A stretch of DNA of 64,000 bases. Origin: an uncultured Roseobacter sp. Its GTDB lineage: Bacteria; Pseudomonadota; Alphaproteobacteria; Rhodobacterales; Rhodobacteraceae. Position 1 is the first letter of the stretch; each line of letters begins with the position of its first letter. The notes under the pieces are model-generated. The model was not told the DNA's origin. It worked only from the letters and a program-made list of their open reading frames with translations, and searched no databases. Below are positions 51,083 to 59,811 of this stretch, piece after piece. The stretch covers positions 124,001-188,000 of the forward strand of contig CANMWT010000002.1 of assembly GCA_947501635.1 (NCBI GenBank), given 5' to 3'. The position numbers and the translations under genes are program-made.

Positions 51083-53146
51083 ATGAGCCTTAAAGTCACG
51101 CGGATTTCTGCCGCTTCACTGGCACTGATTTCGCTGGTGCACACGGCAATGGCACAGGAATTGTCGCACTTTGACCCGAAGGGCAAGCCGCCTTCAGCGG
51201 AGACGGTGGCGATCATCGAGGCGTTGCGCGGCTCTTTGCCCTTCGAAGACGATCGTGACTTTGCAGAAGCTCAGCGCGGTTTCATTACCGCGCCTGACTA
51301 CAAGCAGATCATGGCTGAAGCCGGTAACGTTGCGTGGGATATAGGAAGCTACGATTTTCTTCTGCAAGGCGAAGATTTTGACACAATCCACCCTTCACTG
51401 CAGCGTCAGGCCGTTTTGAACATGTCTTACGGCCTGTACGAGGTCATGCCGGACAAAATCTATCAAGTGCGCGGTTTTGATCTTGCCAATTTCACTGTCA
51501 TCAAAGGTGAAACGGGCTGGATCGTGTTTGATCCTCTGACGGCCAAGGAAACGGCTGCGGCAGCGCTCAAGCTGGTCAATGACCAGCTTGGCGAGCGGCC
51601 GGTGACAGGCGTTGTTTACTCGCATAGCCATGCCGACCATTTCGGTGGTGTGCGGGGCGTCGTCAACGAGGCGGACGTGCGAGAGGGCAAGGTGCCCGTC
51701 ATCGCGCCGGTTGGCTTCATGGACCATGCGGTGGCCGAAAATGTTTACGCAGGCAACGCCATGAACCGCCGTTTGTTCTATCAATATGGTGTTCTTCTCC
51801 CCCGTAGCCCCTTTGGCCATGTGGATCAGTCGATCGGTAAAAATACGGCTGCGGGCAATCTTGGCCTGATTGCGCCAACCGTGGTTATCGAAGATGATAC
51901 TGAGGAACTGACCGTAGACGGCGTGCGGATGATTTTTCAGAACACGCCGGGAACTGAAGCACCGGCGGAAATGAACACATACTTCCCCGATCTGAAAGCT
52001 TTCTGGGCGGCGGAAAATATCACCGGCACGATCCATAACATCTACACGCTGCGCGGTGCTCTTGTACGCGACGCACTGGAATGGTCTCGGCAGATCAACG
52101 CTGCACTTTATCTGTTCGGTCAGGAAGCCGAAGTGATGTTTGCCTCTCACTCGTGGCCGCGGTGGGGCAACGAACGCATTCAAGAGGTCATGCGTTCTCA
52201 GAGAGACACCTATGCACACCTCAATAATGGCGTTCTGCATCTTGCCAATCAGGGTGTGACGGTAAACGAGGTGCACAATGAGTACGAGGTGCCACAAAGC
52301 CTGCAACAACAGTGGTCGGCCCGCAGCTACCACGGGTCGGTCGAGCACAACAGCCGTGCAGTTATCAACCGCTATCTGGGATACTGGGATGCGAACCCTG
52401 CGACCCTGATCCCATTGTCCCCGGACGAGTCGGCTCCTTTGTTCGTCGAGATGATGGGGGGCGCGGAGCCAATCTTAACGCGTGGGCAGGAGCTCTATGA
52501 CGCGGGCGACTACAAACTGGCTCAAGAAATTCTGAACAAACTGGTTTACGCCGAACCCGAAAATCAGGAAGCAAAGGATCTTCTGGCCGATGTGTTCGAA
52601 CAAATTGGCTACCAGCAGGAAAGCCCGAGCGTGCGGAATTCATTCCTCGCTGGTGCTTATGAACTGCGCAACGGTATTCCGTCTGGCGCGTCGCCGAAAT
52701 CATCTGGACCAGATATGATCAAAGCTATGGATACCTACCTCTGGTTGGATTTCCTTGGCGTTCGACTGGACAGTGAAAAAGCGGGAGATCGCGCGTTCAC
52801 GATCAACATGATCACGCCGGACAACGAGGAAAAATTCGTCATTGAGCTGTCCAATGGCACACTTACCAATCTTGAGGGCTATCTGGCTGATGATCCAGAC
52901 CTGACACTCGTCGTGAACAGGTCCGATCTGGAACAGGTCATGATGGGCGCGGTCACCATGGACGAACAGATCGAAGCGGGTAAGGTCGCGTTGGCGGGGG
53001 ATACCGGGATCATTGACGACCTGAAAGAGATGTTGGTCCAGTTTGATCTTGGTTTCGAGATATTGCCCGGCACTGGGGAACAGGATCTGACGCCGGAAGC
53101 CAATGCTTTCCAGCAGCCCGAGCCAGCTGATACATCTGGAGGCTAA
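51083..53146 (+). CDS. Exported alkyl sulfatase, metallo-beta-lactamase fold (SdsA1-like)
   Basis: 687 residues with a Sec signal (SLALISLVHTAMAQ). The di-zinc site starts with SHSHADHFGGVRG, and EDDTEELTVDGVRMIFQNTP and MFASHSWPRWGN follow. After the beta-lactamase domain come a dimerisation domain (about 400-540) and a C-terminal SCP2-like domain (about 560-665, LSNGTLTNLEGYLADDPDLT). It should hydrolyse primary alkyl sulfates such as SDS to alcohol and sulfate in the periplasm. Confidence 0.9.
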   Translation: MSLKVTRISAASLALISLVHTAMAQELSHFDPKGKPPSAETVAIIEALRGSLPFEDDRDFAEAQRGFITAPDYKQIMAEAGNVAWDIGSYDFLLQGEDFDTIHPSLQRQAVLNMSYGLYEVMPDKIYQVRGFDLANFTVIKGETGWIVFDPLTAKETAAAALKLVNDQLGERPVTGVVYSHSHADHFGGVRGVVNEADVREGKVPVIAPVGFMDHAVAENVYAGNAMNRRLFYQYGVLLPRSPFGHVDQSIGKNTAAGNLGLIAPTVVIEDDTEELTVDGVRMIFQNTPGTEAPAEMNTYFPDLKAFWAAENITGTIHNIYTLRGALVRDALEWSRQINAALYLFGQEAEVMFASHSWPRWGNERIQEVMRSQRDTYAHLNNGVLHLANQGVTVNEVHNEYEVPQSLQQQWSARSYHGSVEHNSRAVINRYLGYWDANPATLIPLSPDESAPLFVEMMGGAEPILTRGQELYDAGDYKLAQEILNKLVYAEPENQEAKDLLADVFEQIGYQQESPSVRNSFLAGAYELRNGIPSGASPKSSGPDMIKAMDTYLWLDFLGVRLDSEKAGDRAFTINMITPDNEEKFVIELSNGTLTNLEGYLADDPDLTLVVNRSDLEQVMMGAVTMDEQIEAGKVALAGDTGIIDDLKEMLVQFDLGFEILPGTGEQDLTPEANAFQQPEPADTSGG

Positions 53147-53286
53147 GTGCTGCCAGCTCATATGTGAAATCCGGGCGACAAAGCTCCGTAATTTCAACCT
53201 TTTGGCTTCGCCCAGCTTGAGCGGATCACACTACTGCAGCCATGTAAAATGGGTTACAGGAAAATAGAAAACGGAAAGGAAGGGCA

Positions 53287-54156
53287 GTGAAAAAATCCTC
53301 TCAAATAACGAGTTCAGCAGCTTTATCGGCGGTAGTGCTGACCGGGACGGCTGTTTTTGCATCAGATATCCAAAACAACGTGTCCGACGATGTAATCGCG
53401 AACCAAAGAGCATTGCTTGCCGAAAACACACGAGGAGTAGGGTTCGGCCCACAGTCGCCACGAGATATAGAGAACGTTTCAGGTAACAATACTGTCGCAT
53501 TTGCGGCTGCGCCTCCGCATTCGGAGATGAATCTTTGCAACATTCATTTCCACGAAGGCGCAGAGCACAAAGGCGGCGAATTTACAAAGTTTATCGGGAA
53601 TGGAGATGGCAAAGGGTATGGTGGTGGGTACGCGTTCTCAGGCCAACTAAGTGATGCAGAACTGGACCCGCTTGAAAAAGAGATAGGCGCTACGGAACAC
53701 GGTGGCCTTGTTCCAGGAGATACCATTGAGGTTCACTATGTCTATTCTACTGCAAAAATCGCGCCAGGGCCGAGCCTGGCATCTTGCTTAAGTGATGCGA
53801 GCAGGAACCCACAGTTGCGTGTCGAGGCCCAAGTTTTTGTGCTGGTGAATGATGAAGATGCCCTCGATTTCGTAGATCTCATGGAAGTTGGCCAAATCGA
53901 CGGTTTGCATCAGGCGCTGAATATTCCGTCAGATACCGGATCACCTGTTGAATATGCCGGGTCAACGACAGGTCCCGGCTACAATGAAAAGGGCTCGCCG
54001 TTTCAGGTGACTTGGAATGTCCGCCCGAAAGTCGCCAAGGTCGATATCACCACTGTCGCAGACTGGTTGAGTGGCAATATCTTTAACGAAGACCACGCAC
54101 ACGGTGTCAGGAATTTGGTAGTTAATCCCGATCTTCTCTCCACTTTGCCAAGATAA
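53287..54156 (+). CDS. Delta-class-like carbonic anhydrase, exported
   Basis: 289 residues with a Sec signal (SAALSAVVLTGTAVFAS). The core has CNIHFHEGAEHKGGEF, with the Cys-x-x-His-x-His pattern of delta-class carbonic anhydrases first known from diatoms, then GGYAFSGQLSDAEL and GDTIEVHYVYSTAKIAPG. GTG start after AAGGAAGG. It would interconvert CO2 and bicarbonate in the periplasm. It stands apart from the alkylsulfatase gene by 140 bp and is probably a separate unit. Confidence 0.75.
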   Translation: MKKSSQITSSAALSAVVLTGTAVFASDIQNNVSDDVIANQRALLAENTRGVGFGPQSPRDIENVSGNNTVAFAAAPPHSEMNLCNIHFHEGAEHKGGEFTKFIGNGDGKGYGGGYAFSGQLSDAELDPLEKEIGATEHGGLVPGDTIEVHYVYSTAKIAPGPSLASCLSDASRNPQLRVEAQVFVLVNDEDALDFVDLMEVGQIDGLHQALNIPSDTGSPVEYAGSTTGPGYNEKGSPFQVTWNVRPKVAKVDITTVADWLSGNIFNEDHAHGVRNLVVNPDLLSTLPR

Positions 54157-54259
54157 GTCGAACGAGCTGGAGGGTGCTGTGCGGTGAAGCATTGAGTGGC
54201 GCTTAGTACAAGTCTGGTCAGACTAAAGCATTTGCAGAAAAAATGGGGATTCAAGATTG

Positions 54260-54661
54260 ATGCAAGGTAAAGAACGGCTAACGCAGTTCACGGTCAACGA
54301 CTGCTTTAAAGAAATCGGGATGACGGCGGTTGCAAGATTTGGGTGTACGGTTGCATTTGTTTTACTGACGTTTACCGGAACAGTGGGAATAACCCAGGAA
54401 CCGCAAAGTTTGCGCGACATGCCCTTTGCGCTCGTCTGCGCCCATTCCAAGGGAGTAATCATGCTTTATCTCTCTGAGCTGGAAACCGACGGTTCTGCCA
54501 CATACGCCGCGTTGACAGGTAATCGAACAGGGATTGTCTCGCCGGAAGGCGTGTTCGAGCGTATTGGCCGATCGGGTACAACTTCTGATCGTGGATGCAG
54601 CGGAAAATCAATCGAGGAGCTGAGAAACGCAGGTCTTACGATAGAGTACCCAAACTACTAG
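54260..54661 (+). CDS. Small secreted protein, unknown
   Basis: About 133 residues if started at the ATG at 54260; the ATG at 54320 would give a more compact signal peptide (RFGCTVAFVLLTFTGTVGIT). The mature part is about 85 residues with two cysteines (LVCAHSKGVIMLYLSELETD and SDRGCSGKSIEELRNAG) that may form a disulfide. The family is not recognised. Confidence 0.55.
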   Translation: MQGKERLTQFTVNDCFKEIGMTAVARFGCTVAFVLLTFTGTVGITQEPQSLRDMPFALVCAHSKGVIMLYLSELETDGSATYAALTGNRTGIVSPEGVFERIGRSGTTSDRGCSGKSIEELRNAGLTIEYPNY

Positions 54662-54867
54662 CTTGTTCGTTTGAACTATGTCTTTAGGAACAAACCAGCC
54701 TGATGGGTCACAAAATTAGAGCGTAGCGGGAGACAGCGACTTTTGGTGAAACTTTCTCGTATGAACGAAAACAGCTGTAGCAACGCAAGACGACGATCTT
54801 TTGACTGATGTATTCCGCCAGTTTTGTCGCAGTCGTGCTTTGGAAAGTAGTTAAGAAGGAGATCGGA

Positions 54868-54909
54868 ATGAGTTCAAAACACTACCTCCACCCGAAGCAG
54901 GTCTTGTAG
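54868..54909 (+). CDS. Leader peptide ORF (13 codons) upstream of antiporter
   Basis: ATG at 54868 with a strong AAGGAG site reads MSSKHYLHPKQVL and stops with TAG at 54907-54909; its last base is the first base of the antiporter GTG start (TAGTG). The antiporter itself has no independent ribosome-binding site, so its translation probably depends on reinitiation from this leader. A regulatory role is inferred. Confidence 0.6.
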   Translation: MSSKHYLHPKQVL

Positions 54910-56159
54910 TGACCGGCTTCTTGTTTATTTGCGTAATCACCGCCGCTTACACGATGGTGGCGCAGCGAATGTCCTCGACAATTGTAACTGCTCCGATGGT
55001 TTTCATCACGGTGGGAGTGTCGCTCTCCGTATCGGGGTTGCTGTCCGAAGATGGCGCACACGAATTGCTGCATCCTGTCGCGGAAATTGCCCTTGTAGTG
55101 TTGTTGTTTCTGGATGCCGCGAAAATTGACATTGTCGCCTTGTGCAAGCGGCATGTTTGGCCAACGCGCATGCTATTTATTGGATTGCCTTTTTCAATCG
55201 CGTTTGGTTGTATGGCCGGGATTATTCTGCTTCCCGCGTGGCCTTTTGCTGCCGTCGCGCTGCTCGCTTCGATTTTGGCTCCGACGGATGCAGCTCTGGG
55301 CCAAGCGGTGGTTACCAACAAGAACGTACCTGATCGTGCGAGGCGTGCTTTAACAGTGGAGAGCGGGCTCAACGATGGCTTCGCACTACCAGCAATCTTG
55401 TTTTTTGCCAGTCTTACAGCAGCAGCAAGCAACGTGAGCAGCGGCGACTGGCTAATCTTTGGAGCAAAGCAGATTGTGCTGGGACCAATCGTGGGGGTGG
55501 TCTTTGGCGCTTTGGGTGGATGGATATTGCTGCGTGCAAAGGCACGCGGAACAACATCTGATACATTTGAAGGTATTGGCGCACTCAGCTTGGCGGGAGC
55601 AGCATATCTTGCAGCGGTCGAGGTCGGTGGAAACGGATTTATTTCCGCCTTTGTTGCCGGACTGGCTTTTGGTGGCATCGTAAAGGGTGCCTGTAAATTC
55701 GTCTATGAGTTCACGGAAAGTGAGGGGCAGCTGCTCGCCTGGGCGGCTTTCCTGCTTTTGGGTGCCGCTCTGGTGCCGGAAGCGATCGCTCATTTGACCC
55801 TACCGATGCTGTCCCTCATTCTCGCAAGTCTTTTTGTTGTTCGACCGCTCGCCATTTGGTTGTCGCTGTCCCGGACAGACGCCACCCCCCTGACAAGGCT
55901 CTTCTTCGGATGGTTCGGCCCACGCGGCTTGGCAACCGCGCTCTTCGCTCTTCTAGTCGTTGAGCAGATTCCACACGAATTTGGTGAACAAGTCTTGCAC
56001 ACTGCTGTAAATGCCGTTTGGATCAGCGCCTTGCTGCATGGTCTCAGCGCCGCACCCGCTGCCAAGTGGTACGGTACCAAGGTTACCAATCTAGACAGTA
56101 TGCTTGAGCAAGGCGTCACAGTGGAGACCGAAAAAAAGAAGACCTCGAGACCAACCTGA
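54909..56159 (+). CDS. CPA1-family cation/proton antiporter
   Basis: 416 residues, about twelve membrane spans. The ion-binding motifs of CPA1 exchangers are present: SILAPTDAALGQAVV and VESGLNDGFALPAI, and the GWFGPRGLATALFALLV segment. It should exchange Na+ or K+ for H+ across the inner membrane. It starts at GTG overlapping a 13-codon leader ORF and is followed after 29 bp by a Rieske-glutamate-synthase fusion, so it seems to head an operon with redox enzymes. Confidence 0.87.
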   Translation: MTGFLFICVITAAYTMVAQRMSSTIVTAPMVFITVGVSLSVSGLLSEDGAHELLHPVAEIALVVLLFLDAAKIDIVALCKRHVWPTRMLFIGLPFSIAFGCMAGIILLPAWPFAAVALLASILAPTDAALGQAVVTNKNVPDRARRALTVESGLNDGFALPAILFFASLTAAASNVSSGDWLIFGAKQIVLGPIVGVVFGALGGWILLRAKARGTTSDTFEGIGALSLAGAAYLAAVEVGGNGFISAFVAGLAFGGIVKGACKFVYEFTESEGQLLAWAAFLLLGAALVPEAIAHLTLPMLSLILASLFVVRPLAIWLSLSRTDATPLTRLFFGWFGPRGLATALFALLVVEQIPHEFGEQVLHTAVNAVWISALLHGLSAAPAAKWYGTKVTNLDSMLEQGVTVETEKKKTSRPT

Positions 56160-56188
56160 ATCTGAAGCCAGATAAAAAAGGAACGCGC

Positions 56189-57799
56189 ATGGCCAAGACA
56201 GCCATTTATAAACTCAGCAAGCTTAACGACCGAAAACCCGAATACGCGATCGTCGGAGAGGTGGATCTGGTCGTAGTCCGCTTCGATGATGAGATTTCCG
56301 TGTTCTACGGGCGGTGTCTGCACCGCGGGGCTCTGATGGCTGACGGATACGTGCGGGGCAAGGATCTCATTTGTGGCCTTCACAATTGGGATTACCGGCT
56401 GGATACTGGCGTGTCCGCCTACGCCAACGAAGAAAAACTTCCAAAATTCAAATCATGGGTTGAAGGCGACGATGTCTGCGTTGACGCAGACGAGATCAAC
56501 GAATGGGCGTTGAAAAACCCGCAACCTTTCAACCGCGATGCATATCTGGGGCTATATTCGGATACCAGCCATGGCACGGAAGAAGAGCCATACAATGGTC
56601 TAATTCAGCAATACGCACGCGATGGCCTGACCAAAACCGGTCACCACGGTGCTGTAACGTCAATGGGGGTTCCTAGAACACAGCTGCCGGACTGGGATGA
56701 TATTCAAATTATTACAGGTCAGTTGGCGACCCCCCCGCTGCTGGATGACGCTCCAGTTGGCACAGAAGTCATCATTGGGCCGAACTCCCAAAAGCCTTTG
56801 CGGCTTGAGATACCGCTCTTTGTCTCCGATATGTCCTTCGGAGCCCTGTCTGAAACCGCCAAGGTTGCACTGGCCACAGGGGCCGAAATGGCGGGGACGG
56901 GTATATGCTCCGGTGAGGGCGGCATGCTGCCGGAAGAGCAATCTGCCAACAGCCGCTATTTTTATGAACTGGCGTCTGGCCGCTTCGGGTTCAGCTGGGA
57001 CAAACTGGACAACGTGCAGGCCTTTCACTTCAAAGGGGGGCAGGGTGCAAAAACCGGGACGGGCGGCCATCTTCCCGGCAACAAGGTTCAGGGTAAGATC
57101 GCGGAAGTCCGCGGACTGGAGCCGGGCACATCGGCCATCTCCCCGCCGCGGTTTCCGGAGTGGACTGAGGTCAGCCAGATCAGGGAGTTCGCGGATGAGG
57201 TCCGCGACCGCACAGGCGGCATCCCGATCGGCTACAAGCTCAGCGCGCAGCACATTGAAAAGGACATCGATGCAGCCTTGGAGGTTGGTGTGGACTACAT
57301 AATACTCGATGGGCGTGGCGGTGGGACCGGTGCGGCTCCGGTGATTTTCCGCGACAATATTTCGGTCCCGACCATCCCGGCTCTTGCGCGTGCGCGGTCT
57401 CACCTCGACAAGCTTGGGCGTGACGATGTCACGCTGATCATCACCGGCGGTTTGCGCAAGCCGGCAGACTTCATCAAAGCAATGGCGCTGGGCGCAGATG
57501 CCATCGCCGTGTCCAATTCGGCGATGCAGGCCATTGGATGCCTCGCGATGCGCGCGTGCCACACGAACAATTGCCCGGTCGGAATTGCCACTCAGAAACC
57601 ACATTTGGTCAGCCGGTTGTTGGTGGACAAGTCCGCACAGCAGCTGGCCAATTTCTTTGGCGCTTCCGTCGAACTGATGCAGGTGATGGCGCGGGCATGC
57701 GGCCACGATCACCTTTCGAAGTTCAACGAGGACGATTTGACGACCTGGAAGAAAGAAATGGCTGATCTGTCCGGTGTGGCATTCGGTGGCGTCGCTTGA
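56189..57799 (+). CDS. Rieske-domain fusion to FMN-binding glutamate-synthase-like domain
   Basis: 536 residues. The N-terminal Rieske [2Fe-2S] domain has C43-x-H45 (CLHRG) and C62-x-x-H65 (CGLHNW). From about 150 the protein matches the central and FMN domains of glutamate synthase large subunits: FVSDMSFGALSETAKVALAT, GTGICSGEGGMLPEEQ, FHFKGGQGAKTGTGGHLPGN, GRGGGTGAAP and the cysteine segment MRACHTNNCPVGIATQ. There is no amidotransferase or GXGXG domain, so a different 2-oxoacid/amine or electron-transfer reaction is possible. It lies between the antiporter and a second Rieske fusion (11 bp downstream). Confidence 0.85.
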   Translation: MAKTAIYKLSKLNDRKPEYAIVGEVDLVVVRFDDEISVFYGRCLHRGALMADGYVRGKDLICGLHNWDYRLDTGVSAYANEEKLPKFKSWVEGDDVCVDADEINEWALKNPQPFNRDAYLGLYSDTSHGTEEEPYNGLIQQYARDGLTKTGHHGAVTSMGVPRTQLPDWDDIQIITGQLATPPLLDDAPVGTEVIIGPNSQKPLRLEIPLFVSDMSFGALSETAKVALATGAEMAGTGICSGEGGMLPEEQSANSRYFYELASGRFGFSWDKLDNVQAFHFKGGQGAKTGTGGHLPGNKVQGKIAEVRGLEPGTSAISPPRFPEWTEVSQIREFADEVRDRTGGIPIGYKLSAQHIEKDIDAALEVGVDYIILDGRGGGTGAAPVIFRDNISVPTIPALARARSHLDKLGRDDVTLIITGGLRKPADFIKAMALGADAIAVSNSAMQAIGCLAMRACHTNNCPVGIATQKPHLVSRLLVDKSAQQLANFFGASVELMQVMARACGHDHLSKFNEDDLTTWKKEMADLSGVAFGGVA

Positions 57800-57810
57800 A
57801 GGAGACGAAG

Positions 57811-59790
57811 ATGAACAAGGAAACCCTCGACTGGATTAGTATTGGCCACGTCGGTGACCTGCCGGAAGGACGTGTGAAAACGGTCACTGCCCGAACTACG
57901 TCGATCTGTCTGGTACACTTCGACGGGCAATGGACCGCGATGAACAATCACTGTCCCCACCAGCGCGGTCCTCTGGGCGAAGGATCGATCGAGACAGGGG
58001 TCGACGGCAAGTGCTGGATACGCTGTCCTTGGCACGGTTGGGATTTCGATCCTCTGACTGGGAAACCTCCGGGAGGACACGAGGACACCGGGCAGGAGAT
58101 GTATCCGGTCGATATCAGAGATGGTGAGATATTTGTCGGAATAGCACCCGAACCTGCGCATGAACGCACCGTGACGGATGTGATGGTGGATACCCTCGCA
58201 AACTGGGGCGTGCAGTCTGTATTCGGCATGGTCGGCCACTCGAACCTCGGTTTGTCTGATGCGATCCGGCTGGCTGTCGCAGATTGTCGACTGAAATATT
58301 TTGGCATCCGGCATGAAGGTGCCGCCGCCTTTGCGGCCTCCGCTTACGGTAAGCTGACCCGTACCCCCGCCGCTTGTCTGACGATTGCCGGGCCGGGGGC
58401 AACAAACCTGATTACAGGCCTCTGGGATGCGAAGGTCGACCGGGCGCCGGTGCTGGCCTTGACCGGCCAGGTGCAAACGCAGGTCATGGGCCCCGGGGCT
58501 TTCCAAGACATAGATCTGCTATCCGCGTTTTCGGCTGTCACCGCATTTTCGCAACCGGTATTGGGTAGTTCCAATCACGCTGAACTGGCATCGCTTGCTT
58601 GCAAAACGGCTATTGTGGAGCAGGATGTAGCACATCTGATTTTCCCGGATGACGTTCAAACCAAGCCCTCCAATCAGACAGCCGGAACGCCTGAAGGTCG
58701 GATCACGCATGCCTCGGTAACTCCCGCGCAAAGCGAGATCGAAAAAGCGGCGCAAATGATAAAAGGCGCTAAACGCCCGATCGTTGTGGTGGGCCACGGG
58801 GCGTATGGCAATCGCGACGACGTAACGCGCCTTGCAGAGCATCTTGGTGCGCCGGTTCTGACAACGTTCAAGGCCAAGGGCCTGATCCCCGACAGCCACC
58901 CCAACGCGGGTGGCGTATTGGGGCGGTCCGGCACACCCATCGCCAGTTGGTTCATGAACGAGGCGGATCTGATCATCGCGCTGGGAACAAGCTTTTCCAA
59001 TCATACGGGAATTAATCCGGGCAAGGTAACAATCCAAGTTGATCATGATCGCATGCATCTGGGGAAATTTCATTCCGTTACACTGCCTGTGTGGGGAGAT
59101 ATCGGCGCGTTTTGCGACGCGCTAAAGATTACAGACTGCACAAATCCAGGCGCTGCGGACCAGACTTCTGAATTGGCTGAACGCTGGGACATCTGGCGGC
59201 GAGAGAAGCAGCATCGCCTAGAGGAAGACCTGGGCAAGGGCATCCATTCTTTTGCCATCTTCGATGCGCTGGGGCGTTTGGTGCCTGATGATACGATCTT
59301 TGCCGTAGATGTAGGGAACAATACATATTCTTTCGGTCGCTATCTTGAAACTAAAGGCAGCCAGCGGGTGTTGATGTCGGGTTATCTTGGGTCGATTGGC
59401 TTTGGGTTTCCCGCTGCCATGGGGGCTTGGGCCGCGACACAGGACAAGGAAGATCTGAAAGGACGTAAGATCGTTTCTATTTCGGGTGACGGCGGCTTTG
59501 GCCAGTACCCCATGGAGTTCACCACCGCTGTCAAATATGGGATGGATATAACTCATATCCTTTTGCACAATGGCGAGCTCGGAAAAATTTCCAAGGAACA
59601 GCGTTCGGGCGAATGGCCTGTATGGGAAACCAGTCTGCAAAACCCAAGCTTTGCCGCCTTTGCACGGCTTTGTGGTGGGCACGGTACAAAAGTCACAGAC
59701 CCTTCGGAACTGTCATCAGCTATTCAAGAGGCTCTGGACTTCAAAGGCCCAGCCCTCGTGGAGATCATGACTGATGCCGAGTTGGTCTGA
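57811..59790 (+). CDS. Rieske-domain fusion to thiamine-diphosphate enzyme (acetolactate-synthase family)
   Basis: 659 residues. The Rieske domain at 1-115 has C48-P-H50 and C72-P-W-H75. Residues about 120-659 form a three-domain ThDP enzyme: the catalytic glutamate in GIRHEGAAAFAASAYGKL, central domain (KRPIVVVGHGAYGNRDDV), and the ThDP/Mg motif from GDGGFGQYPMEFTTAVKYG to LLHNGELG (GDG...N spacing intact). Relatives decarboxylate pyruvate, glyoxylate or oxalyl-CoA or make acetolactate. An N-terminal Rieske fusion is not a usual arrangement in this family. The ATG at 57811 follows GAAGGAG. Confidence 0.85.
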   Translation: MNKETLDWISIGHVGDLPEGRVKTVTARTTSICLVHFDGQWTAMNNHCPHQRGPLGEGSIETGVDGKCWIRCPWHGWDFDPLTGKPPGGHEDTGQEMYPVDIRDGEIFVGIAPEPAHERTVTDVMVDTLANWGVQSVFGMVGHSNLGLSDAIRLAVADCRLKYFGIRHEGAAAFAASAYGKLTRTPAACLTIAGPGATNLITGLWDAKVDRAPVLALTGQVQTQVMGPGAFQDIDLLSAFSAVTAFSQPVLGSSNHAELASLACKTAIVEQDVAHLIFPDDVQTKPSNQTAGTPEGRITHASVTPAQSEIEKAAQMIKGAKRPIVVVGHGAYGNRDDVTRLAEHLGAPVLTTFKAKGLIPDSHPNAGGVLGRSGTPIASWFMNEADLIIALGTSFSNHTGINPGKVTIQVDHDRMHLGKFHSVTLPVWGDIGAFCDALKITDCTNPGAADQTSELAERWDIWRREKQHRLEEDLGKGIHSFAIFDALGRLVPDDTIFAVDVGNNTYSFGRYLETKGSQRVLMSGYLGSIGFGFPAAMGAWAATQDKEDLKGRKIVSISGDGGFGQYPMEFTTAVKYGMDITHILLHNGELGKISKEQRSGEWPVWETSLQNPSFAAFARLCGGHGTKVTDPSELSSAIQEALDFKGPALVEIMTDAELV

Positions 59791-59811
59791 TTTCAGTGAA
59801 CGGTCTTACCT

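Noticed and set aside
51395-52348. 317-codon minus-strand frame inside the alkylsulfatase gene
   Set aside because: Histidine-rich antisense translation without family resemblance; the plus-strand enzyme is intact.
56660-57712. 350-codon minus-strand frame inside the Rieske-glutamate-synthase gene
   Set aside because: Shadow of a gene with clear cofactor motifs; no start signals.
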